43,546 nucleotides of DNA. Source: Fibrobacterota bacterium. GTDB lineage: Bacteria > Fibrobacterota > Fibrobacteria > UBA5070. Position 1 is the first letter of the stretch. Every line of letters begins with the position of its first letter. The stretch spans positions 1-43,546 of the forward strand of contig JAKPQQ010000263.1 of assembly GCA_029557215.1 (NCBI GenBank). Reading direction: 5' to 3'. Positions 34,588-43,074 of this stretch are shown here, one piece after another. The translations under genes and the position numbers were made by a program. Below the pieces are notes generated by a model. It saw only the letters and a program-made list of their open reading frames with translations. It was not told the origin of the DNA and did no database searches.

Positions 34588-35286
34588 ATGGGGCAGTTGA
34601 TCGGGCGAGCTTCGTTCTTTGTTCCGGGACCTCCCGCTGAAATTGGGCAGGCGAGTTCTTCTTTAATGAAGTTTGTTGCTGAAAATGCTGTCGGGAGCAT
34701 CTTCGACCTCGGTGGAGGAAAAGGTGCTTATAGCATGGAATTAAAAAAAGCAGGGTTTGATGTGACTCTTGGAGAGATCGACCCCATTGCGTTGAAGTCC
34801 GCAAAGGATCATGGCTTAACGGCTGTAGATACGACAGAAACATCATTGGATCAATTGCAAGGCGGATTTGACACGGTTCTTCTCCTTGAGGTTCTCGAAC
34901 ACGTTGAAGATTTTGACGCCTTCCTTGCCAAGGCGTTCGCTTGTGCGCGGAAAAGGCTTCTGCTTACAGTTCCCTGCAACGATGATTTCGAGGAACTTTT
35001 TCAGCTGGGATTGAGCTACAATCACATTGCTGTAACCGATCATGTCAATCATTTCACAAGCTATACGCTTTTTGCTGCACTCGAGAAATTGGGCTGTAAA
35101 TTTCAGATCGAGAAGGGTGATTTTCTTTTCAAACACGCCTTCTTAAGTCTGGTGATTCAAAAGATCCGAAGTTCGCTCCTTGGGTGGTTCGTCTCGTGGG
35201 CTTTACGAGCATATTACCGCATCGGGAATCCTCCTAGGCTGTTCCCATCCCGGTTTTTCGTTGTTGTCTGGAAAGATCCATCTTGA
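34588..35286 (+). CDS. SAM-dependent methyltransferase
   Basis: A 232-residue class I methyltransferase. The SAM-binding motif I is FDLGGGKGAYS (39-49), motif II ends GEIDP, and LLLEVLEHVEDF is the motif-III-like segment. Its substrate is unknown; at the head of a polysaccharide locus, a sugar or lipid carrier is plausible. Its GC content is visibly below that of its neighbours and it uses codons such as TTA, AAA and GAA, which suggests recent transfer. AAAGG precedes the ATG. The C-terminus has a hydrophobic segment that may bind the membrane. Confidence 0.85.
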   Translation: MGQLIGRASFFVPGPPAEIGQASSSLMKFVAENAVGSIFDLGGGKGAYSMELKKAGFDVTLGEIDPIALKSAKDHGLTAVDTTETSLDQLQGGFDTVLLLEVLEHVEDFDAFLAKAFACARKRLLLTVPCNDDFEELFQLGLSYNHIAVTDHVNHFTSYTLFAALEKLGCKFQIEKGDFLFKHAFLSLVIQKIRSSLLGWFVSWALRAYYRIGNPPRLFPSRFFVVVWKDPS

Positions 35287-35293
35287 TCAACAA

Positions 35294-35322
35294 TTGTTAT
35301 TTCTGCCGAATCCCAGTATGTT
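35294..35322 (+). promoter_or_regulatory. Promoter of the polysaccharide export genes
   Basis: TTGTTA (35294-35299) and TATGTT (35317-35322) are separated by 17 bases. The -10 box ends 9 nt before the ATG at 35332, so the message would be leaderless or nearly so. Confidence 0.5.
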
Positions 35323-35331
35323 AAACGAATC

Positions 35332-36054
35332 ATGAACAGATTTTTCCTGTTGTGGATCGTCTTGTTGGTTGGGATCGCGTCGGAATCGTCTGCGCAGGTC
35401 CGGCAGATCAAGCAGCTGCGGTTGGTCATCGCGCCGGCCATCGTGAAAGGGGGCGACCTCCCGACGGATCTTGTCGAACCCATGCAGGAGGTGGTCGCCG
35501 AGATGCTCTCCTGGGAGGCTTCGCTGGTCCAGGCCATCAAGGTGGTCGATCCGGCATTGCTCCAGGTCGCGTTGGAGAAGAACGGCTGGAGCACCCGCAC
35601 GGAACTCACCGATACCGAAATCGAGGAAGCTCGCACGGCATCGCGCCAGCTCGACGGCGAGGCGGTGGTGCTCACCCGGTTCGTGCACCAGGGGTCCATC
35701 GTGGACTGGCAGGTGGCGCTGGGGTATCGCGAAGAAACCATGGACAAGAGCCAGCGCATTTCGGGCACCAGTCGCGAAGACGAATTCGTGCAGAAGATCC
35801 GCGAGCAGGCGCTGAACCTGATCGACACGTTGGGGATCAAAGTGCCGCCCGCCGCCCGCCAGATGGTCACCAGCCGAGGCAAGGTGAGTTGGGATGCCAT
35901 GGAGGAATACGCCAGCGGTATCCGCGACCAGAAACAAGGCAAGCGCGAGGATGCGCTGCGCCATTTGCGCGAAGCCGCTAAACGGGCACCGTTCCTGCCT
36001 TCCCTGCAAGTTCGGCTCAAGAAGTTGGAAGCCGAAATGCAGACCTCGCGATGA
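35332..36054 (+). CDS. Exported protein with TolB/CsgG-like N-domain
   Basis: A 240-residue periplasmic protein. Residues 1-21 form a signal peptide (cleavage after SSA). Residues 25-170 have the alternating strand-helix pattern of TolB-N/CsgG-like domains. The C-terminal ~45 residues look like one TPR repeat (KQGKREDALRHLREAAKRAP). It precedes the Wza-like gene by 23 bases and is probably an accessory of polysaccharide export. No lipobox. Function is inferred from position and fold pattern only. Confidence 0.6.
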   Translation: MNRFFLLWIVLLVGIASESSAQVRQIKQLRLVIAPAIVKGGDLPTDLVEPMQEVVAEMLSWEASLVQAIKVVDPALLQVALEKNGWSTRTELTDTEIEEARTASRQLDGEAVVLTRFVHQGSIVDWQVALGYREETMDKSQRISGTSREDEFVQKIREQALNLIDTLGIKVPPAARQMVTSRGKVSWDAMEEYASGIRDQKQGKREDALRHLREAAKRAPFLPSLQVRLKKLEAEMQTSR

Positions 36055-36065
36055 TTGTGACTAAC

Positions 36066-36071
36066 TAACTT
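36066..36071 (+). promoter_or_regulatory. -10-like box before the Wza-like gene
   Basis: TAACTT ends 6 nt before the ATG at 36078; no ribosome site is present. It would allow separate transcription of the Wza-like gene. Confidence 0.3.
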
Positions 36072-36077
36072 CTGCTG

Positions 36078-37637
36078 ATGGTTCGTAGGCTCATTCTTGT
36101 CGCAAGTCTCTGGTGCGGGTTTTCCGCGTTCGCTGCTTCGTTGAGCGATGTTGTACCAACAACCGTGTCGGTCGATGACCAGGGCCTTCCGCTATCGGTT
36201 GCAGGTCTGACGCAGAGAACCAGTGCACGACAGGATTTCCCATCGATATCGGCGCCTGACACCTTGATTCGCCTGTCCGCAGGGGATCAATTGCGTTTGC
36301 GTTGGTGGGGGGTCGGCAGAGGAGATCTGGATCTAGTCGTTGATACTCGGGGAGACATCGTGGTTCCCGACATGGGTAGGATTCCTGCGCGGAACAAGAA
36401 TTTCAAGCAGATCCGCGACACGGTCGAGGCGATCCTGAGCCGTCGGACAAAGGCCAACCTGGTGGATCTTCAGATCGTGAAAATCAATAAAGCGAAGGTT
36501 CGGATTTCCGGACTGGTATCAAAGCCGGGAGTCTATGAATGCGCTCCGGCGACCACGGTCTCCAAGGCGCTCGCGATGGCCGGTCTCGATGTGGCCAGGG
36601 CGATCGACTCGCTGCTCTCGGATCTTCCGGGTCTCTATTACGCCGCGGATCAAGTCGCTTCGTTGCGGCGGGTATTGGTTGTGCGAGGATCGAAGGACAC
36701 CATTCAAGTCGACTTGATGAGAGCATTGAGGATGGGAGATCCCAGCCAGGACCCTCCTCTCTTCGATGGCGACGCGATTCGGATTGTCGCGCGCGAGAAA
36801 CTTGTTTCGATGACCGGCTCCGCGATCACGGGGTATGTCGAGGCGCTTTCTGGCGAACCGGTTTCGAATCTCCTCTTGGCTTCGGGTGAGATCGACACGA
36901 ACCGGATCGTGGAGTTGATGGACGCCAATGGCTCTTTGCGGCAGGTGATGCCCGGAACGACCGCGGTGGATTCGTCGCTGGCCTTGGTCAGGGTCAAACC
37001 CAAGCGGGGCGCTTTGCAGCCCCCAGTGGTGTGGGTGATCGGCCAAGTGACGAACCCAGGTGCCTACACCTACTTCGCGGGGATGAAGGCTGGGGATGTG
37101 GTTCGCGCGGCTGGCGGGATCGTCGGTGGAGAAGACTCCGGCGTGGTGGTAGCCACGAAGCGGGGCTGGAGTTGGCTCGGAGCATCGCGCATGCCAACAC
37201 TTGCAGATCACTTCCAGCTGCCCGAGCTCAAGGTCGCGATGGTCGATTACAACAACCACATGCGAGGCAACTATTCGGATCCCGACGCGATCCTCCAGAT
37301 CGGCGACACGATCTACGTGTACAAGGCCGAGCAGGTGGTGTGGGTCGCGGGAAAAGTGAACCGACCTGGATTCGTGACATGGAAGAAGGGTGCGGGTGTC
37401 GAGCACTACATCCGTGAAGCGGGGGGGTATTCCAGCAACGCTTGGGAGTCTCGTTTGCAGGTTTTCGACTGGCAAACGCTTCAATCGGTCGGTTTGGATC
37501 AATCGATCCGTCCAGGGGCTGCGATCGTGGTTCCGGAAGAACGCTACATCTCGGCGGAGCAGTGGTTCTCCATCGCGGCGACCACGGTGTCGCTGATGGT
37601 TGCGGTGACCGGGTTGATGGTGCAGCTGTCGCAATGA
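36078..37637 (+). CDS. Wza-type polysaccharide export protein
   Basis: Outer-membrane export channel for surface polysaccharide. Of 519 residues, the signal peptide is 1-20. A Poly_export domain (about 62-140, from LSAGDQLRLRWWG to LQIVKI) is followed by SLBB-type repeats (RISGLVSKPGVYECAPATTVSKALAMAGG-like at about 145-175, another from VWVIGQVTNPGAYTYF, and a third from VWVAGKVNRPGFVTW). The last ~25 residues are a hydrophobic helix, like the Wza alpha-barrel. Unlike Wza there is no lipobox Cys. It lies upstream of a Wzz-like gene, the usual pairing. Confidence 0.88.
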   Translation: MVRRLILVASLWCGFSAFAASLSDVVPTTVSVDDQGLPLSVAGLTQRTSARQDFPSISAPDTLIRLSAGDQLRLRWWGVGRGDLDLVVDTRGDIVVPDMGRIPARNKNFKQIRDTVEAILSRRTKANLVDLQIVKINKAKVRISGLVSKPGVYECAPATTVSKALAMAGLDVARAIDSLLSDLPGLYYAADQVASLRRVLVVRGSKDTIQVDLMRALRMGDPSQDPPLFDGDAIRIVAREKLVSMTGSAITGYVEALSGEPVSNLLLASGEIDTNRIVELMDANGSLRQVMPGTTAVDSSLALVRVKPKRGALQPPVVWVIGQVTNPGAYTYFAGMKAGDVVRAAGGIVGGEDSGVVVATKRGWSWLGASRMPTLADHFQLPELKVAMVDYNNHMRGNYSDPDAILQIGDTIYVYKAEQVVWVAGKVNRPGFVTWKKGAGVEHYIREAGGYSSNAWESRLQVFDWQTLQSVGLDQSIRPGAAIVVPEERYISAEQWFSIAATTVSLMVAVTGLMVQLSQ

Positions 37638-37746
37638 TTTCCATGTCTTCGAACCAATGCCGAAGTGACTTTGGCACCACAGCTCTCGAGTGCATGATCG
37701 GTTCTCGAGACACATCATCCACGGATCGATCTTCAGGGCTCCTACG

Positions 37747-38979
37747 ATGAATTCATCCGAGATCTCACAGCCTCAGACGGATTTGATGGCGACTCTGATC
37801 TACGCCATTGCCGCCTTGCTTGCCCGGATCAAGTTCCTGGCTGTCTCGACAATTTGTGTCGGAGCATTGGCCGCTTTTCTGATCGTCCAGATGCCGGAAA
37901 CGTTCACTTCTTCGGCTACCGTGATCGTGAGCGAGAATACGAGTCCCAAATCCGGTGCTCTCTCCATGCTCAAGGAAAGCGGGCTCGGCTCCCTGTTGGG
38001 AGGAATCAAGGGCGAAAGCTCCAACATGCCGGTTCTGCAGTTGCTTCTTGAGACTCGCGAATTGGCTCTGTGGGGGGTGAAGAAGTACAAGCTTGATTCC
38101 GTATGGACGGATGGCGACACGACCCCCATGCGTCCCGAAGTCAAGATCCAGAACTGGAGAGCGAATTTCGCATGGAAGGAACTGGAAAGCGGAGGAATGG
38201 AGATCGCATACCGGTCCCCTAGCCCGGAATTGTCGCGCGAAATTGTCCTAGGGACGTTGCAATGGCTGGATTCCGCGTTTCGTGGGATCGCCAAGCAGTC
38301 AGGAGCGATTCGAGAGGCGTACTTCGAAAGCCGATTGAAGACCCAACTGCGGATCGTCGATTCCCTTCAGGACTCCGTCGCGGCGTTCCAGATCCGCAAC
38401 AAGCTGTTGACTCCAATGGATCAGGTCGAGAGTGTCGCGAAGGGTGCGGTCGATCTGGAAATCCAAGCGGAGAAGATGGATCTCGAGATTCGCTCGTTGG
38501 TGCCCTCCCTTGGGGAACAGAGCTCGCAGGTTCGGCAGATGGTCTTGGCGCGCGACCAGATGCGTGCTGCTGCCAAGAGGCTTCTGGAACGCGAGAGTGG
38601 TGGGATTTTGATCAAAGGCTTGGGTCCTGGAGTTCGAGCGGGGATTCTTTTGCAAAGAATGCAGAAGCAGCTTCAAGTCCAGGTCATGATCTACAGCTAC
38701 TTGCTGCAGGAAAAGGAACAATTGGCATTCGATCTCACGAAGGACTTGCCATCCTTGACCATCATCGATAAGCCGATCCTCCCCAAGAAGCGGACATCGC
38801 CTCCACGGTTCTTGTTGTTCCAAGCCGCGATCATGCTCTGGGTACTGGCTTCATGCTCTTGGATTGTCATCGCCGATGGATTGGGGCGGAATCCACCCTC
38901 GGAATCGATACGGCTGGCTTGGGCTCGCCTAATTCAGACGATGCCTCGCTTTCTGCGGAGGCTGCTACGCCTGAATTGA
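37747..38979 (+). CDS. Wzz-type chain-length determinant
   Basis: Inner-membrane polysaccharide co-polymerase that sets chain length and couples to the Wza-type channel. Of 410 residues, a first membrane helix lies at about 28-50, a periplasmic part with long coiled coils at 60-345, a Pro-rich segment at the second helix (PILPKKRTSPP) and the C-terminal helix at 360-380. No tyrosine-kinase Walker motif is fused. The ATG at 37747 is chosen because it starts just before the first membrane helix; the frame is open 19 codons upstream. Confidence 0.88.
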   Translation: MNSSEISQPQTDLMATLIYAIAALLARIKFLAVSTICVGALAAFLIVQMPETFTSSATVIVSENTSPKSGALSMLKESGLGSLLGGIKGESSNMPVLQLLLETRELALWGVKKYKLDSVWTDGDTTPMRPEVKIQNWRANFAWKELESGGMEIAYRSPSPELSREIVLGTLQWLDSAFRGIAKQSGAIREAYFESRLKTQLRIVDSLQDSVAAFQIRNKLLTPMDQVESVAKGAVDLEIQAEKMDLEIRSLVPSLGEQSSQVRQMVLARDQMRAAAKRLLERESGGILIKGLGPGVRAGILLQRMQKQLQVQVMIYSYLLQEKEQLAFDLTKDLPSLTIIDKPILPKKRTSPPRFLLFQAAIMLWVLASCSWIVIADGLGRNPPSESIRLAWARLIQTMPRFLRRLLRLN

Positions 38980-39076
38980 GAGGCCATGGCTTCCAGAGCT
39001 GCCCCGTATATTTCTAGCCTTGTGACGTCGGGTTTGACCTTCAAACGAACAATCAATTCTTCAGGAAGAGTGGCCG

Positions 39077-40345
39077 TCAAAGGTTTGTCGGAGATCCGGG
39101 AGTTTTCGGGAACGAACAAAACCCGAGAATCGCGACGAGCATGAATAGCCCGATGAGGGGGGTCGGAATCACGGTCGGCAGCAGATTGAAACTCCCGATC
39201 ACAAAATAGGAAAGCAATCCGTATGCCATGGCGCCTCCAGGGGCTCCGTAGCGACAAAATTTGCCATGGACGATCGTCAATAGCCAACCCATGGCGAAGC
39301 TGCCGAAGACGGGGCCAGCGATACCGAAGTCCTTGAACAAACCCCAATGGTATGTCGTCGCGTTCAGTCCGGAGCGGAATGTCACATCCGCGTTCAGTGC
39401 CCCGGAGAGATTATAGGCTTTCTGGAGCCCTGGCACCAACCCGGCCAACCATAGAAGACCTTCGTTGGTGGAAACTCCCCAGGTTGGCAGATTGAGGAGT
39501 CCGGCGTTCCATTTCTGCAGCGCGTAGTCGGTGTTCCAGTAGGCGTTCGCCACATACTGGTAAACGGATTCCATGGCGAGGATGCCACCCACTTTCGCGA
39601 TCTTGGTGGAGCCATGGGCGACAGCAATGGTTCTGCCGTATCGGAAGTATCCGATCAAGACGAACACCCCGACGAACAGGGCGACAACGACGGCCAAGCG
39701 GAGTAGGGGAAGCCGTCTGACGTATTGATCCCAATACACCAAGGTCATGCTTAGCCAGACGAGAGTCATGAATCGCGAGCCGATCAGCAGATAGCTGACC
39801 ACCAAGCCGAGGAGCGCCAACCACAGAAAAATGGATATGATTCTGCTTCCGGAAAGACGGATCTGGTGGAGCAACAGGATGAAAAGCGGGATTCCAGCCG
39901 AAAAGAAGACGTTCTGGATTCGTCCGGTCATGAATGCCCAGCGGGCCTCATCCGGGTGTGCTGCCAGAAGCGGGAATCCGCCGGCGTTCAGAACACCCTG
40001 GATGATCGACAGGGCATACATTCCGGCGAGGATGGCCGTGCCGGTGCGCAGCCGTGAAGGATCCAGGTGCCAGCGCGTTCCGACGGAAATGGAGTGACTC
40101 ATCGTCGTTCCGATCGCCCATCCAAACAGCATCGCGGCGAACGACATGCCGAGGACGATCCAGGTCAGCGATTGCAGGTCGGGGAATTCCCCCATGAAGT
40201 TGAGAAGCGAGAATCCGAGCGGCATCGTTTGCGAAACCCAGATCAGGACCAGCGGGGACGATGCACGGTGACCCGCACGGACAACGAGAACGGGGACGAA
40301 GAACCCCACCAGCAGGATCAGAACGCCAAGAGTTTCGATCGACAC
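39077..40345 (-). CDS. Wzy-type oligosaccharide polymerase
   Basis: Integral membrane protein of 422 residues with about ten to twelve hydrophobic helices and few charged loops, plus a large loop near residues 265-340 (AYWNTDYALQKWN...), as in O-antigen polymerases, which join repeat units in the periplasm. Sequence conservation in this family is low, so the call rests on topology and the locus. It is transcribed against the other locus genes. The start is taken as GTG 40345 because a TATCTT box ends 9 nt upstream; an earlier start at 40426 would cross the divergent promoter. Confidence 0.75.
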   Translation of the reverse strand: MSIETLGVLILLVGFFVPVLVVRAGHRASSPLVLIWVSQTMPLGFSLLNFMGEFPDLQSLTWIVLGMSFAAMLFGWAIGTTMSHSISVGTRWHLDPSRLRTGTAILAGMYALSIIQGVLNAGGFPLLAAHPDEARWAFMTGRIQNVFFSAGIPLFILLLHQIRLSGSRIISIFLWLALLGLVVSYLLIGSRFMTLVWLSMTLVYWDQYVRRLPLLRLAVVVALFVGVFVLIGYFRYGRTIAVAHGSTKIAKVGGILAMESVYQYVANAYWNTDYALQKWNAGLLNLPTWGVSTNEGLLWLAGLVPGLQKAYNLSGALNADVTFRSGLNATTYHWGLFKDFGIAGPVFGSFAMGWLLTIVHGKFCRYGAPGGAMAYGLLSYFVIGSFNLLPTVIPTPLIGLFMLVAILGFCSFPKTPGSPTNL

Positions 40346-40354
40346 GTCCAAGGA

Positions 40355-40360
40355 AAGATA
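40355..40360 (-). promoter_or_regulatory. -10 box of the wzy-like gene
   Basis: Minus-strand TATCTT ends 9 nt before the GTG at 40345. It faces the divergent box at 40373-40378 with only 12 bases between, so the two promoters should compete for polymerase. Confidence 0.45.
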
Positions 40361-40372
40361 AGGCTCGTGAAC

Positions 40373-40378
40373 TATTCT
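40373..40378 (+). promoter_or_regulatory. -10 box of the acyltransferase gene
   Basis: TATTCT ends 10 nt before the ATG at 40389, without a ribosome site. Confidence 0.4.
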
Positions 40379-40388
40379 TGACTTGGAT

Positions 40389-41528
40389 ATGTCGCTTTCT
40401 ACCGGTCGTGCCGAGCCGATCCACATCCTGACGAGCTTGAGGTTTCTCCCAGCCGCCTGGGTGGTGCTGCATCATTACGGAGAGGCGCTCGGGTCGGATG
40501 GGCCGATTGGTAGGGTTCTGGCCAGGGGTGCCACCGGTGTATCCCTGTTCTTTGTGCTGAGCGGGTTCATCCTGGCGATCAACTACCCATCGGGCAAGCT
40601 GATTGTTCGTTCGTTCCTCGCGGCACGTGTCGCCCGGATCTATCCGGTATATCTGTTCGGACTCGTGCTTTCATTGCCCTTGTTCTTCCATGGGCTTCTT
40701 TACCGGATGTCGTTTTTCGATGCTTGCCGGGAGACCATTCACCAGTTGGCGCTGTGCCTGTTGCTGGTGCAGGCATGGTTTCCGGATCGGGCGACATTGC
40801 TGAATCCGGCTAGCTGGAGCCTGAGCGCGGAGATGTTCTTCTACCTAGCGTTCGTGCCGGCGCTGCTCTGGCGTCCGACATCGCGATTGTTGGATCGCAC
40901 CTGGATTTCCGTACCGATTCTTTGGGGGTTGGGGTTAGCTCTGACGCTTGCGTGGGTGCTTCTGCATCCCGGAATCCAGCCTTCCGCCTGGCTAACCGGT
41001 GATCTCGCCTGGAGCGCCCATTTCCTATCCTTCCATCCATTGATGCGCGTTCCGGAATTCCTGCTCGGAGTCGCATTGGGACGGTGGCATTTGTCAGGTG
41101 GGAGGGTTGCGCATCCCGGTGCCCTTGCCGCCTTCGGATTCATGGTGTCGACGGGGATGATCTTACTGGGTGGTGACATGTGGGCGGTTTTTCTCCACAA
41201 TACACTGGCGGCTCTTCCCTATGGATTGCTGATCCTCGGCTTGGCGCAGTGCCGAGGGAAGGCGATCAATCGACTTGAGCGCCCGACCTTGATCTTGTTG
41301 GGCGAATCCAGCTACGCGCTCTACATCCTGCACATGCCGATCCATGACTGGATGCGATACGCTTCCGGGAAATTCGGCATCGGCACGAGTTCTCCAGGTT
41401 GGTTCATGGCCTACTTCGCGATCTCCGTGCTTGCGTCGATCGCCGCGTTTCGGTGGATCGAATCGCCATCGAGGCGGCGGATCCGCGGCTGGATCGATTC
41501 GGCGAAGTGCAGATGCTCCGTCAACTGA
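40389..41528 (+). CDS. Acyltransferase 3 family protein
   Basis: Inner-membrane acyltransferase of the OafA/YrhL/NodX family, which adds acetyl or other acyl groups to surface sugars. Of 379 residues, about ten membrane helices are seen. Family marks include ILTSLRFLPAAWVVLHH near the N-terminus (His of the catalytic loop), GVSLFFVLSGFILA, the Arg-rich RVARIYPVYL and SWSLSAEMFFYL. It overlaps the flippase gene by 16 bases. In this locus it likely O-acylates the polysaccharide. Confidence 0.9.
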   Translation: MSLSTGRAEPIHILTSLRFLPAAWVVLHHYGEALGSDGPIGRVLARGATGVSLFFVLSGFILAINYPSGKLIVRSFLAARVARIYPVYLFGLVLSLPLFFHGLLYRMSFFDACRETIHQLALCLLLVQAWFPDRATLLNPASWSLSAEMFFYLAFVPALLWRPTSRLLDRTWISVPILWGLGLALTLAWVLLHPGIQPSAWLTGDLAWSAHFLSFHPLMRVPEFLLGVALGRWHLSGGRVAHPGALAAFGFMVSTGMILLGGDMWAVFLHNTLAALPYGLLILGLAQCRGKAINRLERPTLILLGESSYALYILHMPIHDWMRYASGKFGIGTSSPGWFMAYFAISVLASIAAFRWIESPSRRRIRGWIDSAKCRCSVN

Positions 41529-42973
41529 AGTTGCCACGCATCGGCCGTATCGGTTCCGGCACCATCTGGAGCGTCCTCGGGCTTGTCATCCCTTTGGTCG
41601 CTGCCTTCGTTTCCATTCCTGTACTGGTCGACAGATTGGGAATGGAGCGATTCGGTGTGCTTACGTTGTGCTGGGCGTTGGCTGGGTATTTCAACTTGTT
41701 CGACATGGGCCTAGGGCGCGCGCTCGTTCTTCGGATTTCCCGGCTGGAAGGGGAAGAACGTTCGAACGAAGTGCCTTCCTCCTTTTGGACGGGGACGACG
41801 GCCCTACTGGGCGTGGGTGCGCTTCTGGGGGGGATTTCTGCCGCCGCAAGTGTCGTGATCGCCAGGGATCTCCTGCAGGTTCCGATTCACCTGCAGAAAG
41901 AAACCGCGCTAAGTCTTGCCATCACGGGGTTGACCTTGCCGTTCGGGTTGGCCTATGGGGGGTTTGGGAATTTTCTGGTGGCTTCCCACAGGCAGAGGGA
42001 AGCAAACCTGCTCAGGATTCCAACCGGGATCGTTTCGCATTTGGGAGCGGCGGCGCTTGTGATGGCTGGAGGAGATCTGATTGATCTGGCTTGGCTGAAT
42101 CTGGGGATCCGGATCGTTTCCTTGGTTGCGGTCTGGATGGTTGTCAACCGGGTGCGTCACATGCCGTTCGGGTTCTCGCGGATCGAGCTCTACGCTTTGC
42201 TGGGGATGGGGTCGTGGATGATGGTCACCAATCTTCTTGCTCCTTTGGCGACGCAGCTCGATCGATTCCTCGTCGGGCGATTGGCCGGGCTCACGTCGGT
42301 GGCGCATTACTCCACATCGATGGACCTCGCCCTGAAGGCGTGGATTCTGCTCGCATCGCTGGCGCCGGTGCTTTTGCCGATTCTCGGGGAACTCGCAGTG
42401 AGGGATCGAGCCGGAGCGAAACGCATTTTCCACAAGGCGCTTGTTGCGACCATGTGCGCTGGAATACCCGCGTTGGGTGGGATGCAGTTGCTTGGGCATT
42501 TGGGTTTGACCATGTGGATCGGAGAAGCCTTCGCCGATTCTGCCTGGAGCCTTCTGGCAGTCCTCTGCTCCGGGGTGTTGGCGAGCCTGATGTCCAACCT
42601 TGCGTTCAACCTGGTCCAGGCTTTCGAAGGCCCCAGGCGGACCGCCATCGCTCACGCCATTCTGTTGCCTGTCCATATCGGGTTGGTTCTTCTTCTGGCA
42701 CCTCGATTCGGCGCCATGGGTGCGGTCATTGCCTACCTCGTCCGATGCTTCCTGGAAGCGGCGATCTTTTTCTGGATGGCTGCGTGGCACGACATGGTGG
42801 GTGGGGGGACGCTGAAGGCCCTTGCCCTGGGAACGGGATTGCATCTGGGGCTGATGTCGGGATTGCTGAGCGACAGCATCGTTGCGCGATGCGCAGTGAT
42901 CGCAGTGGCGGTGGGTGTCAGCTGTTTTTGGTGGTTTGCGACCTCGGCAGATGGCCATCGGGTGGGTGGGTGA
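41513..42973 (+). CDS. Wzx-type polysaccharide flippase
   Basis: MATE/MOP-superfamily flippase that moves lipid-linked repeat units across the inner membrane. Of 486 residues, 12-14 hydrophobic helices are seen, beginning with SVLGLVIPLVAAFVSIPVL and followed by RLGMERFGVLTLCWALAGYFNLFDMGLGRAL, the typical RfbX/Wzx opening. The ATG at 41513 lies inside the acyltransferase end, so translation is coupled. It converges with the glycosyltransferase gene. Confidence 0.88.
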   Translation: MLRQLKLPRIGRIGSGTIWSVLGLVIPLVAAFVSIPVLVDRLGMERFGVLTLCWALAGYFNLFDMGLGRALVLRISRLEGEERSNEVPSSFWTGTTALLGVGALLGGISAAASVVIARDLLQVPIHLQKETALSLAITGLTLPFGLAYGGFGNFLVASHRQREANLLRIPTGIVSHLGAAALVMAGGDLIDLAWLNLGIRIVSLVAVWMVVNRVRHMPFGFSRIELYALLGMGSWMMVTNLLAPLATQLDRFLVGRLAGLTSVAHYSTSMDLALKAWILLASLAPVLLPILGELAVRDRAGAKRIFHKALVATMCAGIPALGGMQLLGHLGLTMWIGEAFADSAWSLLAVLCSGVLASLMSNLAFNLVQAFEGPRRTAIAHAILLPVHIGLVLLLAPRFGAMGAVIAYLVRCFLEAAIFFWMAAWHDMVGGGTLKALALGTGLHLGLMSGLLSDSIVARCAVIAVAVGVSCFWWFATSADGHRVGG

Positions 42974-43074
42974 CCCCTCGAGAGCCGAGGGCCCACTGAG
43001 CGGGAGGATGTGCCTTTTCCTAGAGCTTGGACGAAGGGCTCGTGCGGCGAAAGGTCGGGAAACGCGCTTGCTTG

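Noticed and set aside
38934..39110. Short minus-strand frame with a KVKPDVTRLEIYG segment
   Set aside because: It vaguely recalls the KPGITG motif of sugar transferases, but it overlaps two real genes, lacks a good start and the similarity does not extend.
42975..42991. Hairpin CCCTCG/CGAGGG after the flippase gene
   Set aside because: The stem is short and no T-run follows on either strand; too weak to call a terminator.
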